From contig CAYQOM010000001.1 in NCBI GenBank assembly GCA_964419145.1, positions 248,001 to 312,000 on the forward strand: 64,000 nt of DNA. The letters run 5' to 3'. This document shows positions 26,223-33,809 of this stretch, piece by piece (positions within the stretch are counted from its first letter, which is position 1; each line of letters opens with the position of its first letter). A program made the translations under genes and the position numbers. The notes beneath the pieces were generated by a model that saw nothing but the letters and a program-made list of their open reading frames with translations, had not been told where the DNA came from and made no database searches. The stretch comes from UBA2336 sp964419145 (lineage in GTDB: Bacteria; Bacteroidota; Bacteroidia; Cytophagales; Cyclobacteriaceae).

Positions 26223-26613
26223 TCTGGTGAAAAGTCAGTTGCTGCAAAAGGCAGCGCAACAACGGGAGGAAATTGAAAGCGAAATGCACGAGATAACCGA
26301 CCGCACCGAAAAAGTGTTAACCAATGCACTCATCATTGGCGGTGCGCTGGCGCTGACGTATTTTTTGGTTCGGGGATTTTCTGCTAAAAAGAAACGCAAG
26401 GTTCGTAAGGCAAAAGCCAAAGCAAAGGTTGCTGAAGTTGATGGCGAAGAAGAAGCCGAATTATACGAACCGTCTGGTCCATCGCAGATACTCAGCCAGA
26501 TTGGAACAGCCGTAGCGTCACAAGCCACTATGATTTTGCTCGACCTGGCCAAAGAAAAACTGATGGAGTATTTACAGGCACAAGCCCAAAAGAAAGCGGA
26601 TGAAAATTCTTGA
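26200..26613 (+). CDS. Unknown single-pass membrane protein with Lys/Ala-rich segment
   Basis: 137 residues, not recognised. An N-terminal helix rich in Gln/Glu (QLLQKAAQQREEIESEM) precedes one membrane helix (residues ~41-60, LTNALIIGGALALTYFLV), a strongly basic Lys/Arg/Ala stretch (AKKKRKVRKAKAKAK), an acidic patch, and a second hydrophobic helix (IGTAVASQATMILLDLAKEKL). The start could be ATG 26200 or ATG 26209; neither has a strong ribosome site, and coupling through the overlap with the upstream gene is likely. It overlaps the GGGP synthase gene by 14 bases. Confidence 0.6.
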   Translation: MKAMETDDLVKSQLLQKAAQQREEIESEMHEITDRTEKVLTNALIIGGALALTYFLVRGFSAKKKRKVRKAKAKAKVAEVDGEEEAELYEPSGPSQILSQIGTAVASQATMILLDLAKEKLMEYLQAQAQKKADENS

Positions 26614-27367
26614 GGCCTTAAAGGAAAATCAGAAGCTGGGTAAAAAATCCATTGCGGTTTTAATTGACCCCGACAAGGTAAGCGATGCTTCCGCCTTGCA
26701 ACATCTCATTAACCTGGCCAGCGAAAACTGCATTGATTATTTTTTTGTAGGTGGTAGTTTGGTTACCACCACCAACCTGTCGGAGATCGTACAGCAGATC
26801 AAGCAAAGCGTAAATCTGCCGGTGATTTTGTTTCCCGGAAACTCCATACAAATTGAGCCTTCTGCTGATGGCATTTTGTTTTTATCACTCATCTCGGGGC
26901 GTAACCCGGAGCTACTGATTGGCCAGCATGTGGTAGCCGCACCCATTGTGCGCAACACACGTCTGGAAGTGCTGCCCACCGGGTATATGCTCATCAGCTC
27001 GGGCCGCACCACTTCGGTGGCCTACATCAGCAACACTACGCCCATCCCAGACGATAAATATTCCCTGGCCGCCTGCACGGCTATGGCTGGTGAAATGCTG
27101 GGTTTGCAACTCATGTACCTCGATGCCGGCAGCGGTGCCGAAAAGGAAATCAGTGCACGCATGATCAGCACCGTACGCAAAGCCATACACACACCGTTGA
27201 TCGTGGGTGGTGGCATCAATACCGCTCAAAAAGCGTTAACCGCCCTTGAAGCCGGTGCCGACATGATTGTGATTGGCAACGCCCTGGAAAAAGACCCAAA
27301 CCTGCTCATTGAAATTGCCGATAAGGTGTATGAGTGGAATGAGAGTGTGACGGGGGATCGGTTGTAG
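26600..27367 (+). CDS. Geranylgeranylglyceryl phosphate synthase (phosphoglycerol geranylgeranyltransferase)
   Basis: 255 residues with a TIM-barrel prenyltransferase pattern: IAVLIDPDKV near the N-terminus, DYFFVGGSLVT, VILFPGNSIQI, YLDAGSGAEKEIS for the substrate phosphate loop, VGGGINTAQKA and MIVIGNALE at the end. It joins geranylgeranyl diphosphate to sn-glycerol-1-phosphate, the first step to archaeal-type ether lipids; bacterial homologues, including proven Bacteroidota enzymes, exist. It overlaps the unknown membrane gene by 14 bases. No G1P dehydrogenase is in the window; the only UbiA-like candidate for a second step is 26 kb away. Confidence 0.9.
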   Translation: MKILEALKENQKLGKKSIAVLIDPDKVSDASALQHLINLASENCIDYFFVGGSLVTTTNLSEIVQQIKQSVNLPVILFPGNSIQIEPSADGILFLSLISGRNPELLIGQHVVAAPIVRNTRLEVLPTGYMLISSGRTTSVAYISNTTPIPDDKYSLAACTAMAGEMLGLQLMYLDAGSGAEKEISARMISTVRKAIHTPLIVGGGINTAQKALTALEAGADMIVIGNALEKDPNLLIEIADKVYEWNESVTGDRL

Positions 27368-27380
27368 AAGATATCTTCTA
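27365..27380. repeat. 16-bp perfect palindrome overlapping the GGGP synthase stop codon
   Basis: TAGAAGATATCTTCTA is a perfect palindrome that contains the TAG stop (27365-27367). It is followed by a loose T-rich stretch (ATTCTATTTT). It could be a weak terminator or a dyad operator at the edge of the AT-rich islet. Confidence 0.5.
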
Positions 27381-27450
27381 AATTCTATTTTACTGATTTG
27401 GTAAGACAAGATACTCGCGCTTTTCCAATAGATACTTGACTATTTAATTA

Positions 27451-28095
27451 ATGAAATATTACATTTTAATAACACTTTCCCTTTGTAGTCTCAAGACTTA
27501 TGGACAAATCCATAATAATTACTTTGCAAAAGCTAACGGAGATACTTTAACTATTGAATTGACTGAAAAAGAACTGTTATATGAAAAAAGAGAGCGAATG
27601 GTTGAACTCAAGCATAAGACAAAAAAGAAGAAGAAGAAAATCTCAGAAAATGTGTCCTGTGAATTAAAGCTTAAAAACAATGACACTACATTTTGGGCTG
27701 GAGTTGCAGATTACTATGATGATTACTTTATAGCGCTTATCGGAACAATACAACAAAAATCCAAGAACGAGTACACAATAATTCCTATTGGATTCAGAAG
27801 AATAAAACTCAATGAAATTGAATGGGTAATGACCTCTGGAAAGAAAAATATAATGTCTCGGCTATTACTAAGTGGAGCCTTTTTGTGTATTGGATCAAGT
27901 CTGACGATACTATCAATAAAAGACGACTTTAATGGTGAAGAAGATCCATTTCCGCCAGCCCTTATTCCTGTTGGCCTTGGTCTCGCATACATTGGGATTA
28001 AACTCTTTGATGACGTCATAACAAAGACCTACTACTTACATGAATGGAATCTCGAAATTAAAGAGAAGAAAAGAACCGCTGTTGGTGAAGAGTAA
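27451..28095 (+). CDS. Unknown exported/membrane protein
   Basis: 214 residues, not recognised. A signal peptide (MKYYILITLSLCSLKTYGQ) is followed by a soluble region with a lysine run (KTKKKKKKIS near residue 58), a probable beta domain (YDDYFIALIGTI, then YTIIPIGFRRIKL), and two hydrophobic helices near residues 135-152 and 172-190, then a charged tail. The base composition is clearly AT-richer than in the flanking genes. It is the first of three orphan exported proteins in a row. Confidence 0.6.
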   Translation: MKYYILITLSLCSLKTYGQIHNNYFAKANGDTLTIELTEKELLYEKRERMVELKHKTKKKKKKISENVSCELKLKNNDTTFWAGVADYYDDYFIALIGTIQQKSKNEYTIIPIGFRRIKLNEIEWVMTSGKKNIMSRLLLSGAFLCIGSSLTILSIKDDFNGEEDPFPPALIPVGLGLAYIGIKLFDDVITKTYYLHEWNLEIKEKKRTAVGEE

Positions 28096-28103
28096 CTCAG
28101 AAA

Positions 28104-28562
28104 ATGAACACAAAGCATAAAACTATTTTTCTCTTTATCCTTTTCGCCTATCAATTTAGTTATGGGCAAATAAATCTCTTAGACAGCTGCGGTCTAGATT
28201 TAAAATCAGAATTAAATCGGTACGAAATTAGAGTTATTGACAGCCTGTTGTTCGCACCACGCTATTCAAAAAAGTCAGGAACCATAAATCCTAAGAACGG
28301 TTTTGATTTTACAGGCAAGAGAATAGCCTTCTTTTCATGCACAAAAGACAAAAACACAAATGGAAATGGTTTGATGTCAAAAAGCGATTTTTTCAAACTT
28401 TTTAAACCGGCCTTCAAAGGTCATGCAGGAAATGGATTGATTGTCTTCAATGAACACGAAAAAAAAGCGTCTACCGGATTCGATGCCGTGATAATTATTG
28501 ACTGTCCATACCCCTATATAACAACGAAAGAATTGGTTTCTAAGTTGGCATCGAAACAATAG
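28104..28562 (+). CDS. Unknown secreted protein
   Basis: 152 residues, not recognised. Signal peptide MNTKHKTIFLFILFAYQFSYGQ. The mature part holds LDSCGLDLKSELNRYEIRVIDSLLF, given here as a helical stretch at residues ~27-51, then FTGKRIAFFSC, and a Gly/Lys-rich middle (KPAFKGHAGNGLIVF) with a hydrophobic strand DAVIIIDCPYPYI. Three cysteines in the mature part may form disulphides. It follows the previous gene by eight bases, so the two are probably cotranscribed. Confidence 0.6.
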   Translation: MNTKHKTIFLFILFAYQFSYGQINLLDSCGLDLKSELNRYEIRVIDSLLFAPRYSKKSGTINPKNGFDFTGKRIAFFSCTKDKNTNGNGLMSKSDFFKLFKPAFKGHAGNGLIVFNEHEKKASTGFDAVIIIDCPYPYITTKELVSKLASKQ

Positions 28563-28612
28563 TATTGATGGTTAACTTTAGCATATGAATACCGCTCCCT
28601 GTTGGTGAAGAA

Positions 28613-28631
28613 CCTGCCTACCGCAGGCAGG
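28613..28631. repeat. Palindrome CCTGCCT-N5-AGGCAGG
   Basis: A perfect 7-bp inverted repeat with loop ACCGC, in the leader of the following lipoprotein gene. The core GGCAGG also occurs in the dapF-secA gap. It has no T-tract. It is probably a dispersed extragenic palindrome. Confidence 0.5.
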
Positions 28632-28664
28632 CACCAAGGGCGTGGAAGAGTAAATGCATGTAAA

Positions 28665-29126
28665 ATGAAAGCAACCTATTTGCTATTCCTTTTTATCATC
28701 TCGGCCTGCTCAAAAGAAGGCGGTGAAGATAAATCAAGTAGAAAGAATATAAACTATTATGAGAATTATTTAACAGAAACAAAGGAAGCTCCCATATACT
28801 TCTATTGTAAGATAGATCATCTGTTGGATTCCGAAACTAGAGCATTGATTTGCAATCATGTGCATACTAAATCAAAGTATATCCCAATTGAGCTCAGTTT
28901 TACAATTAGAGACAAAAAGGTTGAAGACATTGGGATATGGACGGTGCATGTGAATTCAGAAAATCTTATTGAGCTATACGAACCCGGGTATCCATCTTTA
29001 GAGAATAAATTAAGGATGTTGACATATTCTGATATAGTCTATACTGAACTTAATGATGGCTCCTATACAACACGAATTCAGCTTGAGAAATTTTGTTATA
29101 ATCCATCTGTTGATAAGGTACCTTGA
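28665..29126 (+). CDS. Unknown lipoprotein
   Basis: 153 residues from ATG 28665 (MKATYLLFLFIISACSKEG), which gives a proper lipoprotein signal with lipobox ISAC. An earlier in-frame start at 28602 would run through the palindromic repeat and bury the signal, so it is rejected. The mature part has no motif I recognise; it includes APIYFYCKIDHLLD, two further cysteines, and beta-like stretches (IPIELSFTIRDKKVEDIGIW, by position ~88-107). It is AT-rich, the third of the orphan group. Confidence 0.6.
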   Translation: MKATYLLFLFIISACSKEGGEDKSSRKNINYYENYLTETKEAPIYFYCKIDHLLDSETRALICNHVHTKSKYIPIELSFTIRDKKVEDIGIWTVHVNSENLIELYEPGYPSLENKLRMLTYSDIVYTELNDGSYTTRIQLEKFCYNPSVDKVP

Positions 29127-29155
29127 ACCTTATTCATACCGAAATAACCACATAA

Positions 29156-29536
29156 ATGACTCACACAAAACCCCTCCTCATCCTCGTGGCCGGACCGTAC
29201 CGCTCGGGTACAAACGATAACCCCGAATTGATTGCCCTAAACGTAAAAGCCATGACCGACACCGCACTGGAGGTATATCGTAAAGGACACATGCCGGTAC
29301 TGGGCGAATGGTTTGCGTTGCCGTTAATTGAAGCTGCAGGGTCCAAAACCATTGGGGATGACATTTTTAATGAAATTTTTCATCCCATCGCAGTGAAGCT
29401 GATTTCGCACTGCGATGCCGTGTTGCGCATAGGGGGTACCTCCAGTGGAGCGGATGAAATGGTTCGGGTTGGCAGGGAAAAAGGTAAACTAATTTTCTTC
29501 GATATTTCAGAAATAGCCACCATGCCAGAGAACTAA
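29156..29536 (+). CDS. DUF4406-like / nucleoside 2-deoxyribosyltransferase-fold protein
   Basis: 126 residues, cytoplasmic. The opening ILVAGPYRSG followed by ALNVKAMTDTALEVYRKGHMP and, later, SHCDAVLRIGGTSSGADEMV with EKGKLIFF follow the Rossmann-like pattern of the DUF4406/nucleoside deoxyribosyltransferase clan. The glycine-rich GGTSSGAD takes the place where the transferases hold their ribose-binding residues. A base-exchange activity is not proven for this subgroup. Its GC is back to the level of the housekeeping genes, marking the right end of the AT-rich islet. Confidence 0.65.
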   Translation: MTHTKPLLILVAGPYRSGTNDNPELIALNVKAMTDTALEVYRKGHMPVLGEWFALPLIEAAGSKTIGDDIFNEIFHPIAVKLISHCDAVLRIGGTSSGADEMVRVGREKGKLIFFDISEIATMPEN

Positions 29537-29629
29537 TACACGGTTAGCCTGTTTTACTCATGTTCTAAAATAAAAATTACCTTGATCCGACTTTAACGAT
29601 AAGTCAACTCGATTACCCGCACCCCACAG

Positions 29630-30772
29630 TTGAAAACACTTAAAAAAACACTTATCGTGACCGTTGTACTCATAACAAGCCTGGTGGTGATGTTGGTGCT
29701 CACGGCCTTCCTCTTCATTCGTTTCAGTCCGCAGTTTGGTGGTAAGCCCACTGCCGAACAAGTGAAGCTTTTTGAAAATTCAGGCCACTATGAAAACGGC
29801 ATCTTTGTAAACGAAACCCCAACATCCATGGAAATGGGGTTTGGAAAAATCATGTCAATTTTAAAAGATTATGTAGTAGGTGTTCCTAACCAGGCACCAA
29901 AAACGCCACTGCCGGTTCTGCCCGTTGATTCGCTGACCATCGCTAACAAACCCGACACACTTACGCGACTCACCTGGTTTGGGCACTCCTCTTTCTTGCT
30001 GGAGATAAACGGAAAAAATATTCTGATTGATCCGATGTTTGGTCCTGCGCCATCGCCACATCCCTGGTTAGGCAAAAGTCGTTTTACCCAAGGCTTACCC
30101 ATTGCCATTGAAAAACTTCCGCACATTGATGCCGTTATCTACTCGCACGATCATTATGATCACCTCGATTATGAATCGGTACAGAAGCTAAAAGGAAAAG
30201 TAAGCAAGTTTTATACTCCACTTGGGGTTGGCGCTCACCTGCGGGCATGGGGCGTTTCTTCGGATGATATTCATGAACTGAATTGGTGGGAAGAAATACA
30301 ACACGAAGAATTGACATTCGTGTGTGCTCCGGCACGGCACTTTTCAGGAAGAGCCTTTGGTGACCGTTTTGCTACGCTGTGGGCCTCGTGGATCATTCAA
30401 AGCAACCACCAAAATATTTTCTTCAGTGGCGACAGTGGGTATGGACCTCACTTTAAAACCATTGGTGAGAAGTATGGTCCGTTTGACTTCGCCATGATGG
30501 AGTGCGGACAATACGATGCCCGATGGGCAAACATTCACATGATGCCGGAAGAAACCGCCCAGGCAGCCGTTGATGTGAAGGCTAACGTAATGATGCCCAT
30601 CCACTGGGGCACCTTTGTGCTGGCACTTCATACCTGGAAAGATCCGATTGAACGGGTAACCAGAAAAGCAGTTGAACTGAACATGCCGGTTGCCACACCA
30701 CGCATTGGTGAACCCATTGTACTGAACCGTCCGGAAATGCCTGTAAAAAAATGGTGGGAGGAGATTCAATAG
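29630..30772 (+). CDS. MBL-fold metallo-hydrolase, membrane-anchored (UlaG / NAPE-PLD-like)
   Basis: 380 residues read from a TTG at 29630, which gives a full N-terminal membrane anchor (residues ~6-31); no ATG stands before it. Metallo-beta-lactamase signature SHDHYDHLD at residues 172-180, preceded by WFGHSSFLLE and DPMFGPAPSPHPW and followed by ARHFSGR, FSGDSGYGPHF and PIHWGTF. These loops match the NAPE-hydrolysing phospholipase D/UlaG branch. It probably acts on a lipid or phosphodiester at the envelope; the true substrate is not known. Confidence 0.85.
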   Translation: MKTLKKTLIVTVVLITSLVVMLVLTAFLFIRFSPQFGGKPTAEQVKLFENSGHYENGIFVNETPTSMEMGFGKIMSILKDYVVGVPNQAPKTPLPVLPVDSLTIANKPDTLTRLTWFGHSSFLLEINGKNILIDPMFGPAPSPHPWLGKSRFTQGLPIAIEKLPHIDAVIYSHDHYDHLDYESVQKLKGKVSKFYTPLGVGAHLRAWGVSSDDIHELNWWEEIQHEELTFVCAPARHFSGRAFGDRFATLWASWIIQSNHQNIFFSGDSGYGPHFKTIGEKYGPFDFAMMECGQYDARWANIHMMPEETAQAAVDVKANVMMPIHWGTFVLALHTWKDPIERVTRKAVELNMPVATPRIGEPIVLNRPEMPVKKWWEEIQ

Positions 30773-30787
30773 TTCATAGATTGCGCG

Positions 30788-31273
30788 ATGAACCAACAAC
30801 CGCGCATTGTAACCCTCACCGAAAAGAAACTGATCGGCAAACGCATCATCACCAGTTTGGCGAACAACCGAACCGGTGAACTTTGGCGCAGCTTCATGCC
30901 GCTGCGAAAACAAATTATCAATCCCGTTTCTACTGATCTCCTTTCACTTTCGGTATACGATCCCGAATATTTTAACGCCTTTAATCCAGCACGTGAATTT
31001 GAAAAATGGGCGTTAATTGAAGTAACTGATTTCAGCAACGTTCCATCAGGGATGGAAACCTTTACGTTACCCGGTGGTGCGTATGCTGTTTTCGTGCATA
31101 AAGGTTCGCATGAAGATGTAAGCACATTTCAATACATTTTTTCAACGTGGCTTCCGCAAGCGCCTTACGTGTTGGATGATCGTCCGCATTTTGAAATTTT
31201 AGGCCCCAGGTACAAACAAGGCTCACCGGACTCGGAGGAGGAAATTTGGGTTCCGGTTAAGAAAAAGCACTGA
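30788..31273 (+). CDS. GyrI-like/effector-binding domain protein
   Basis: 161 residues. It is a single domain of the GyrI-like small-molecule-binding type: the start RIVTLTEKKLIGKRI, the middle YFNAFNPAREFEKWALIEV, PSGMETFTLPGGAYAVFVHKG, and the end PHFEILGPRY then EEEIWVPVKKK. No helix-turn-helix is present, so it is a stand-alone effector-binding protein, not an AraC regulator. It begins 16 bases after the MBL gene, suggesting one transcript. Confidence 0.8.
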   Translation: MNQQPRIVTLTEKKLIGKRIITSLANNRTGELWRSFMPLRKQIINPVSTDLLSLSVYDPEYFNAFNPAREFEKWALIEVTDFSNVPSGMETFTLPGGAYAVFVHKGSHEDVSTFQYIFSTWLPQAPYVLDDRPHFEILGPRYKQGSPDSEEEIWVPVKKKH

Positions 31274-31310
31274 ATCTCATGTATATTCATATCTCAACCC
31301 CCAGAATCAC

Positions 31311-31649
31311 ATGAATGATCAAAAGGCATCAATCACCGCAGTTGAAAAAAAAGACCAAACCACATTTTACCTAGGTATAGCCGCTCTGGTAACAGGGTTC
31401 TTATTTTTTATTGATGAAGGTTACTACTCTTTCCGATGGATGTTAAGCTGGGGTTCATGGATTATTTTTCTTGTGTATGCGCTTAGTCTTTACTTAAGTC
31501 AACGCCTGATTCATGTTTGTATACCGGGGCAGTTTCCCATCAAACAAAAAAGAATTCTCGCATGCATTCTTGGTATTCCCCTCGGACTTTCTGTGCTGTG
31601 GTTAGGGTTTTCGATTGCGTTACAAGCCAATCAATCTTTATCATCATAA
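31311..31649 (+). CDS. Small three-helix membrane protein of unknown function
   Basis: 112 residues. A polar N-terminus precedes three hydrophobic helices at about residues 20-36, 44-62 and 82-103. No recognised motif. It starts 38 bases after the GyrI-like gene. Its last 19 bases overlap the end of the convergent DUF2520 gene. Confidence 0.55.
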   Translation: MNDQKASITAVEKKDQTTFYLGIAALVTGFLFFIDEGYYSFRWMLSWGSWIIFLVYALSLYLSQRLIHVCIPGQFPIKQKRILACILGIPLGLSVLWLGFSIALQANQSLSS

Positions 31650-32422
31650 TACCGATCTACAATATGCTGGCTGATCATCCGGTACAGCTCAGCCAGTTTC
31701 GGATCATCCGCTAAAAATTGCATATGGTTATCCAGCGTTTCAAAATCGCCACGCCTGGCGGGGCCGGTTTGTGCCTGCGCAGGTCCAATCGTTAAACTCT
31801 TGTTGATGGTTTCGGCTATCAAGGGTTTTAGCCAATCAAAATCCAGGTCGTGTTGTTCAGCGATATCACTGGAAAGCCGCAGCATGTGATTGGTGAAATT
31901 GGAAGCAAACACGGCTGCCACATGCAACGCTTTGCGCGAGGGGGAATCAATGGTATGTACATGCTTACTGATGGCCTCCCCCATTTTAAACAAGATGCGC
32001 TCCACATCCTCCGATTCACTCTCCACAAAAACAGGAATGTCTTTGAAGTCAACTTTGCGGTTTTTGCTAAACGTTTGCAGCGGATAAAACACACCCGTAT
32101 CCGGTGTGGCTGCATAACCCAACCGACTTAACGGCTGGCTACCGGAAGTGTGTATGAGTATGGCCTCATCGGGTAAAATAATTTCGCGTGCGATGTCTTC
32201 AATCGCATCATCCGAAACTGCGATGATAAAAATACGGGAAGGGCTCGTTGAAAAATCCAACGTAGCTTTTACTTCCGCTTCGTATAACCGCTGTACCAAT
32301 GCTTCTGCATGTGCAGGATTTCGGCTGTACACTTCTCGCACGGCATAGCCTGCATTGTCCAGCACAGGCGCCAGGTGCCACGCCAGATTTCCTGATCCTG
32401 CAAACGATACCGAATAACTCAT
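31631..32422 (-). CDS. DUF2520 / Rossmann-fold oxidoreductase-like protein
   Basis: 263 residues. N-terminal NADP-binding Rossmann fold (SVSFAGSGNLAWHLAPVL), with IFIIAVSDDAIEDIA and ILIHTSGSQPLSRL, then an all-helical DUF2520 domain with RKALHVAAVFASNFTNHML, a conserved His/Asn pattern. The family looks like F420/NADP oxidoreductases or ketopantoate reductases but has no proven substrate. It starts at ATG 32422, transcribed toward the small membrane protein; the two overlap tail to tail by 19 bases. Confidence 0.85.
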   Translation of the reverse strand: MSYSVSFAGSGNLAWHLAPVLDNAGYAVREVYSRNPAHAEALVQRLYEAEVKATLDFSTSPSRIFIIAVSDDAIEDIAREIILPDEAILIHTSGSQPLSRLGYAATPDTGVFYPLQTFSKNRKVDFKDIPVFVESESEDVERILFKMGEAISKHVHTIDSPSRKALHVAAVFASNFTNHMLRLSSDIAEQHDLDFDWLKPLIAETINKSLTIGPAQAQTGPARRGDFETLDNHMQFLADDPKLAELYRMISQHIVDRYYDDKD

Positions 32423-32513
32423 CGCGACTAAAATTAGAGAATTACCTGACGTAAATCATCCTCAGGGTGTTAACTTGTATAGTTATTTGTGCTGATCATT
32501 AAAATGTTTTGTT

Positions 32514-33809
32514 ATGTACCCCAAGATAGTCTCAGCCCGCGAAGCCGTTAAAGCCATTCAATCCGGGAACCGTGTGTTTGTGCACGGCAGCGCAGCCACA
32601 CCCCAGTTTCTGTTAAAAGCGCTTGCCAAGCGTGCACACGAATTAAAAAATGTTGAACTGATAGCCGTAAGTACGTTGGGCGAATTGGAATTGGCCAAAC
32701 CCGAGTATGCTGAAAGTTTCTACATCAATTCCCTGTTTGTTTCGTCCAACATCCGGGGTGCCATCAATGAAGGTCGCGGAAATTATATTCCCATCTTCCT
32801 TAGCGAGATTTCCAAACTTTTTGAGAAAGGTCTTCTTCCGATTGATGTTGCCCTGTTGCACATTTCTCCACCTGATAAACATGGTTTATGCTCCCTGGGG
32901 GTTTCGGTAGATGTGGCACGAGCAGCCGCAAAACATGCCAAATACATCATCGCTCAGGTAAACTCGAAAATGCCGCGCACACATGGTGATGGCTTTATCG
33001 ATATTCACCAGATTCATGCATTGGTAGAAACCGATGACAATCTTCCCGAAGTAAACTATGCCGATTCAATTACCGATTGCGACCGCACCATTGGAAAATA
33101 TGTAGCCGAATTGGTGGAAGATCGCAGTACGCTGCAAATGGGCATTGGTGCAATTCCCGATGCCGTGTTACAAAGCTTAACACACTGCAAAGACCTGGGC
33201 ATTCACACCGAAATGTTTTCCAACGGTGTGATGGATTTGGTAAAGCGCGGTGTCATCACCAATAAATACAAAAAGAAACACCGTGGCAAAACCGTGACCT
33301 CGTTTATGATTGGTAACCGTGATTTGTATTCGTTTGTAGATGACAATCCACAATTTGCTTTTCTCGAAGCGGAATACGTAAACGATGGAAGAATCATCCG
33401 CACCAACCCGAAAGTGGTGGCTATTAATAGTGCCATTGAAATTGACATCACCGGCCAGGTGTGTGCCGACTCAATCGGAACATATCAATACTCTGGTGTA
33501 GGTGGACAAATGGATTTCATCCGGGGTGCTTCGCTTTCAGAAGGTGGTAAACCCATTATTGCCTTAGGATCTTCAACTAAAAAGGGCACTTCCAAAATTG
33601 TTCCTTACCTGAAACAAGGTGCTGGTGTGGTAACCACACGCGCTCACATGCATTACGTGGTAACAGAATATGGTGTGGCTTACCTGTACGGAAAGAATTT
33701 GCGTCAACGTGCATACGAACTTATGCGCATTGCACACCCCGATCATCGTGAAGCGCTGGAACAGGAAATTATCAAACGTTTCGGAAGCAACGTTTATGCC
33801 ATGCAGTAA
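32514..33809 (+). CDS. Acetyl-CoA hydrolase/transferase family protein (4-hydroxybutyrate CoA-transferase-like)
   Basis: 431 residues. Family I CoA-transferase fold in two halves: N-terminal VFVHGSAATPQFLLKALA, then LLHISPPDKHGLCSLGVSVD, MGIGAIPDAVLQSL, and C-terminal NSAIEIDITGQVCADSIG followed by GVGGQMDFIRGASLS and VTTRAHMHYVVTEYGVAYL. Members transfer CoA between acetate and other short acids. The final stop abuts the stop of the convergent cysteine desulfurase gene with no base between. Confidence 0.92.
   Translation: MYPKIVSAREAVKAIQSGNRVFVHGSAATPQFLLKALAKRAHELKNVELIAVSTLGELELAKPEYAESFYINSLFVSSNIRGAINEGRGNYIPIFLSEISKLFEKGLLPIDVALLHISPPDKHGLCSLGVSVDVARAAAKHAKYIIAQVNSKMPRTHGDGFIDIHQIHALVETDDNLPEVNYADSITDCDRTIGKYVAELVEDRSTLQMGIGAIPDAVLQSLTHCKDLGIHTEMFSNGVMDLVKRGVITNKYKKKHRGKTVTSFMIGNRDLYSFVDDNPQFAFLEAEYVNDGRIIRTNPKVVAINSAIEIDITGQVCADSIGTYQYSGVGGQMDFIRGASLSEGGKPIIALGSSTKKGTSKIVPYLKQGAGVVTTRAHMHYVVTEYGVAYLYGKNLRQRAYELMRIAHPDHREALEQEIIKRFGSNVYAMQ

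Noticed and set aside
30344..30913. 189-codon frame antisense to the MBL hydrolase
   Set aside because: It covers the end of one real gene and the start of the next on the opposite strand, without a family signature.
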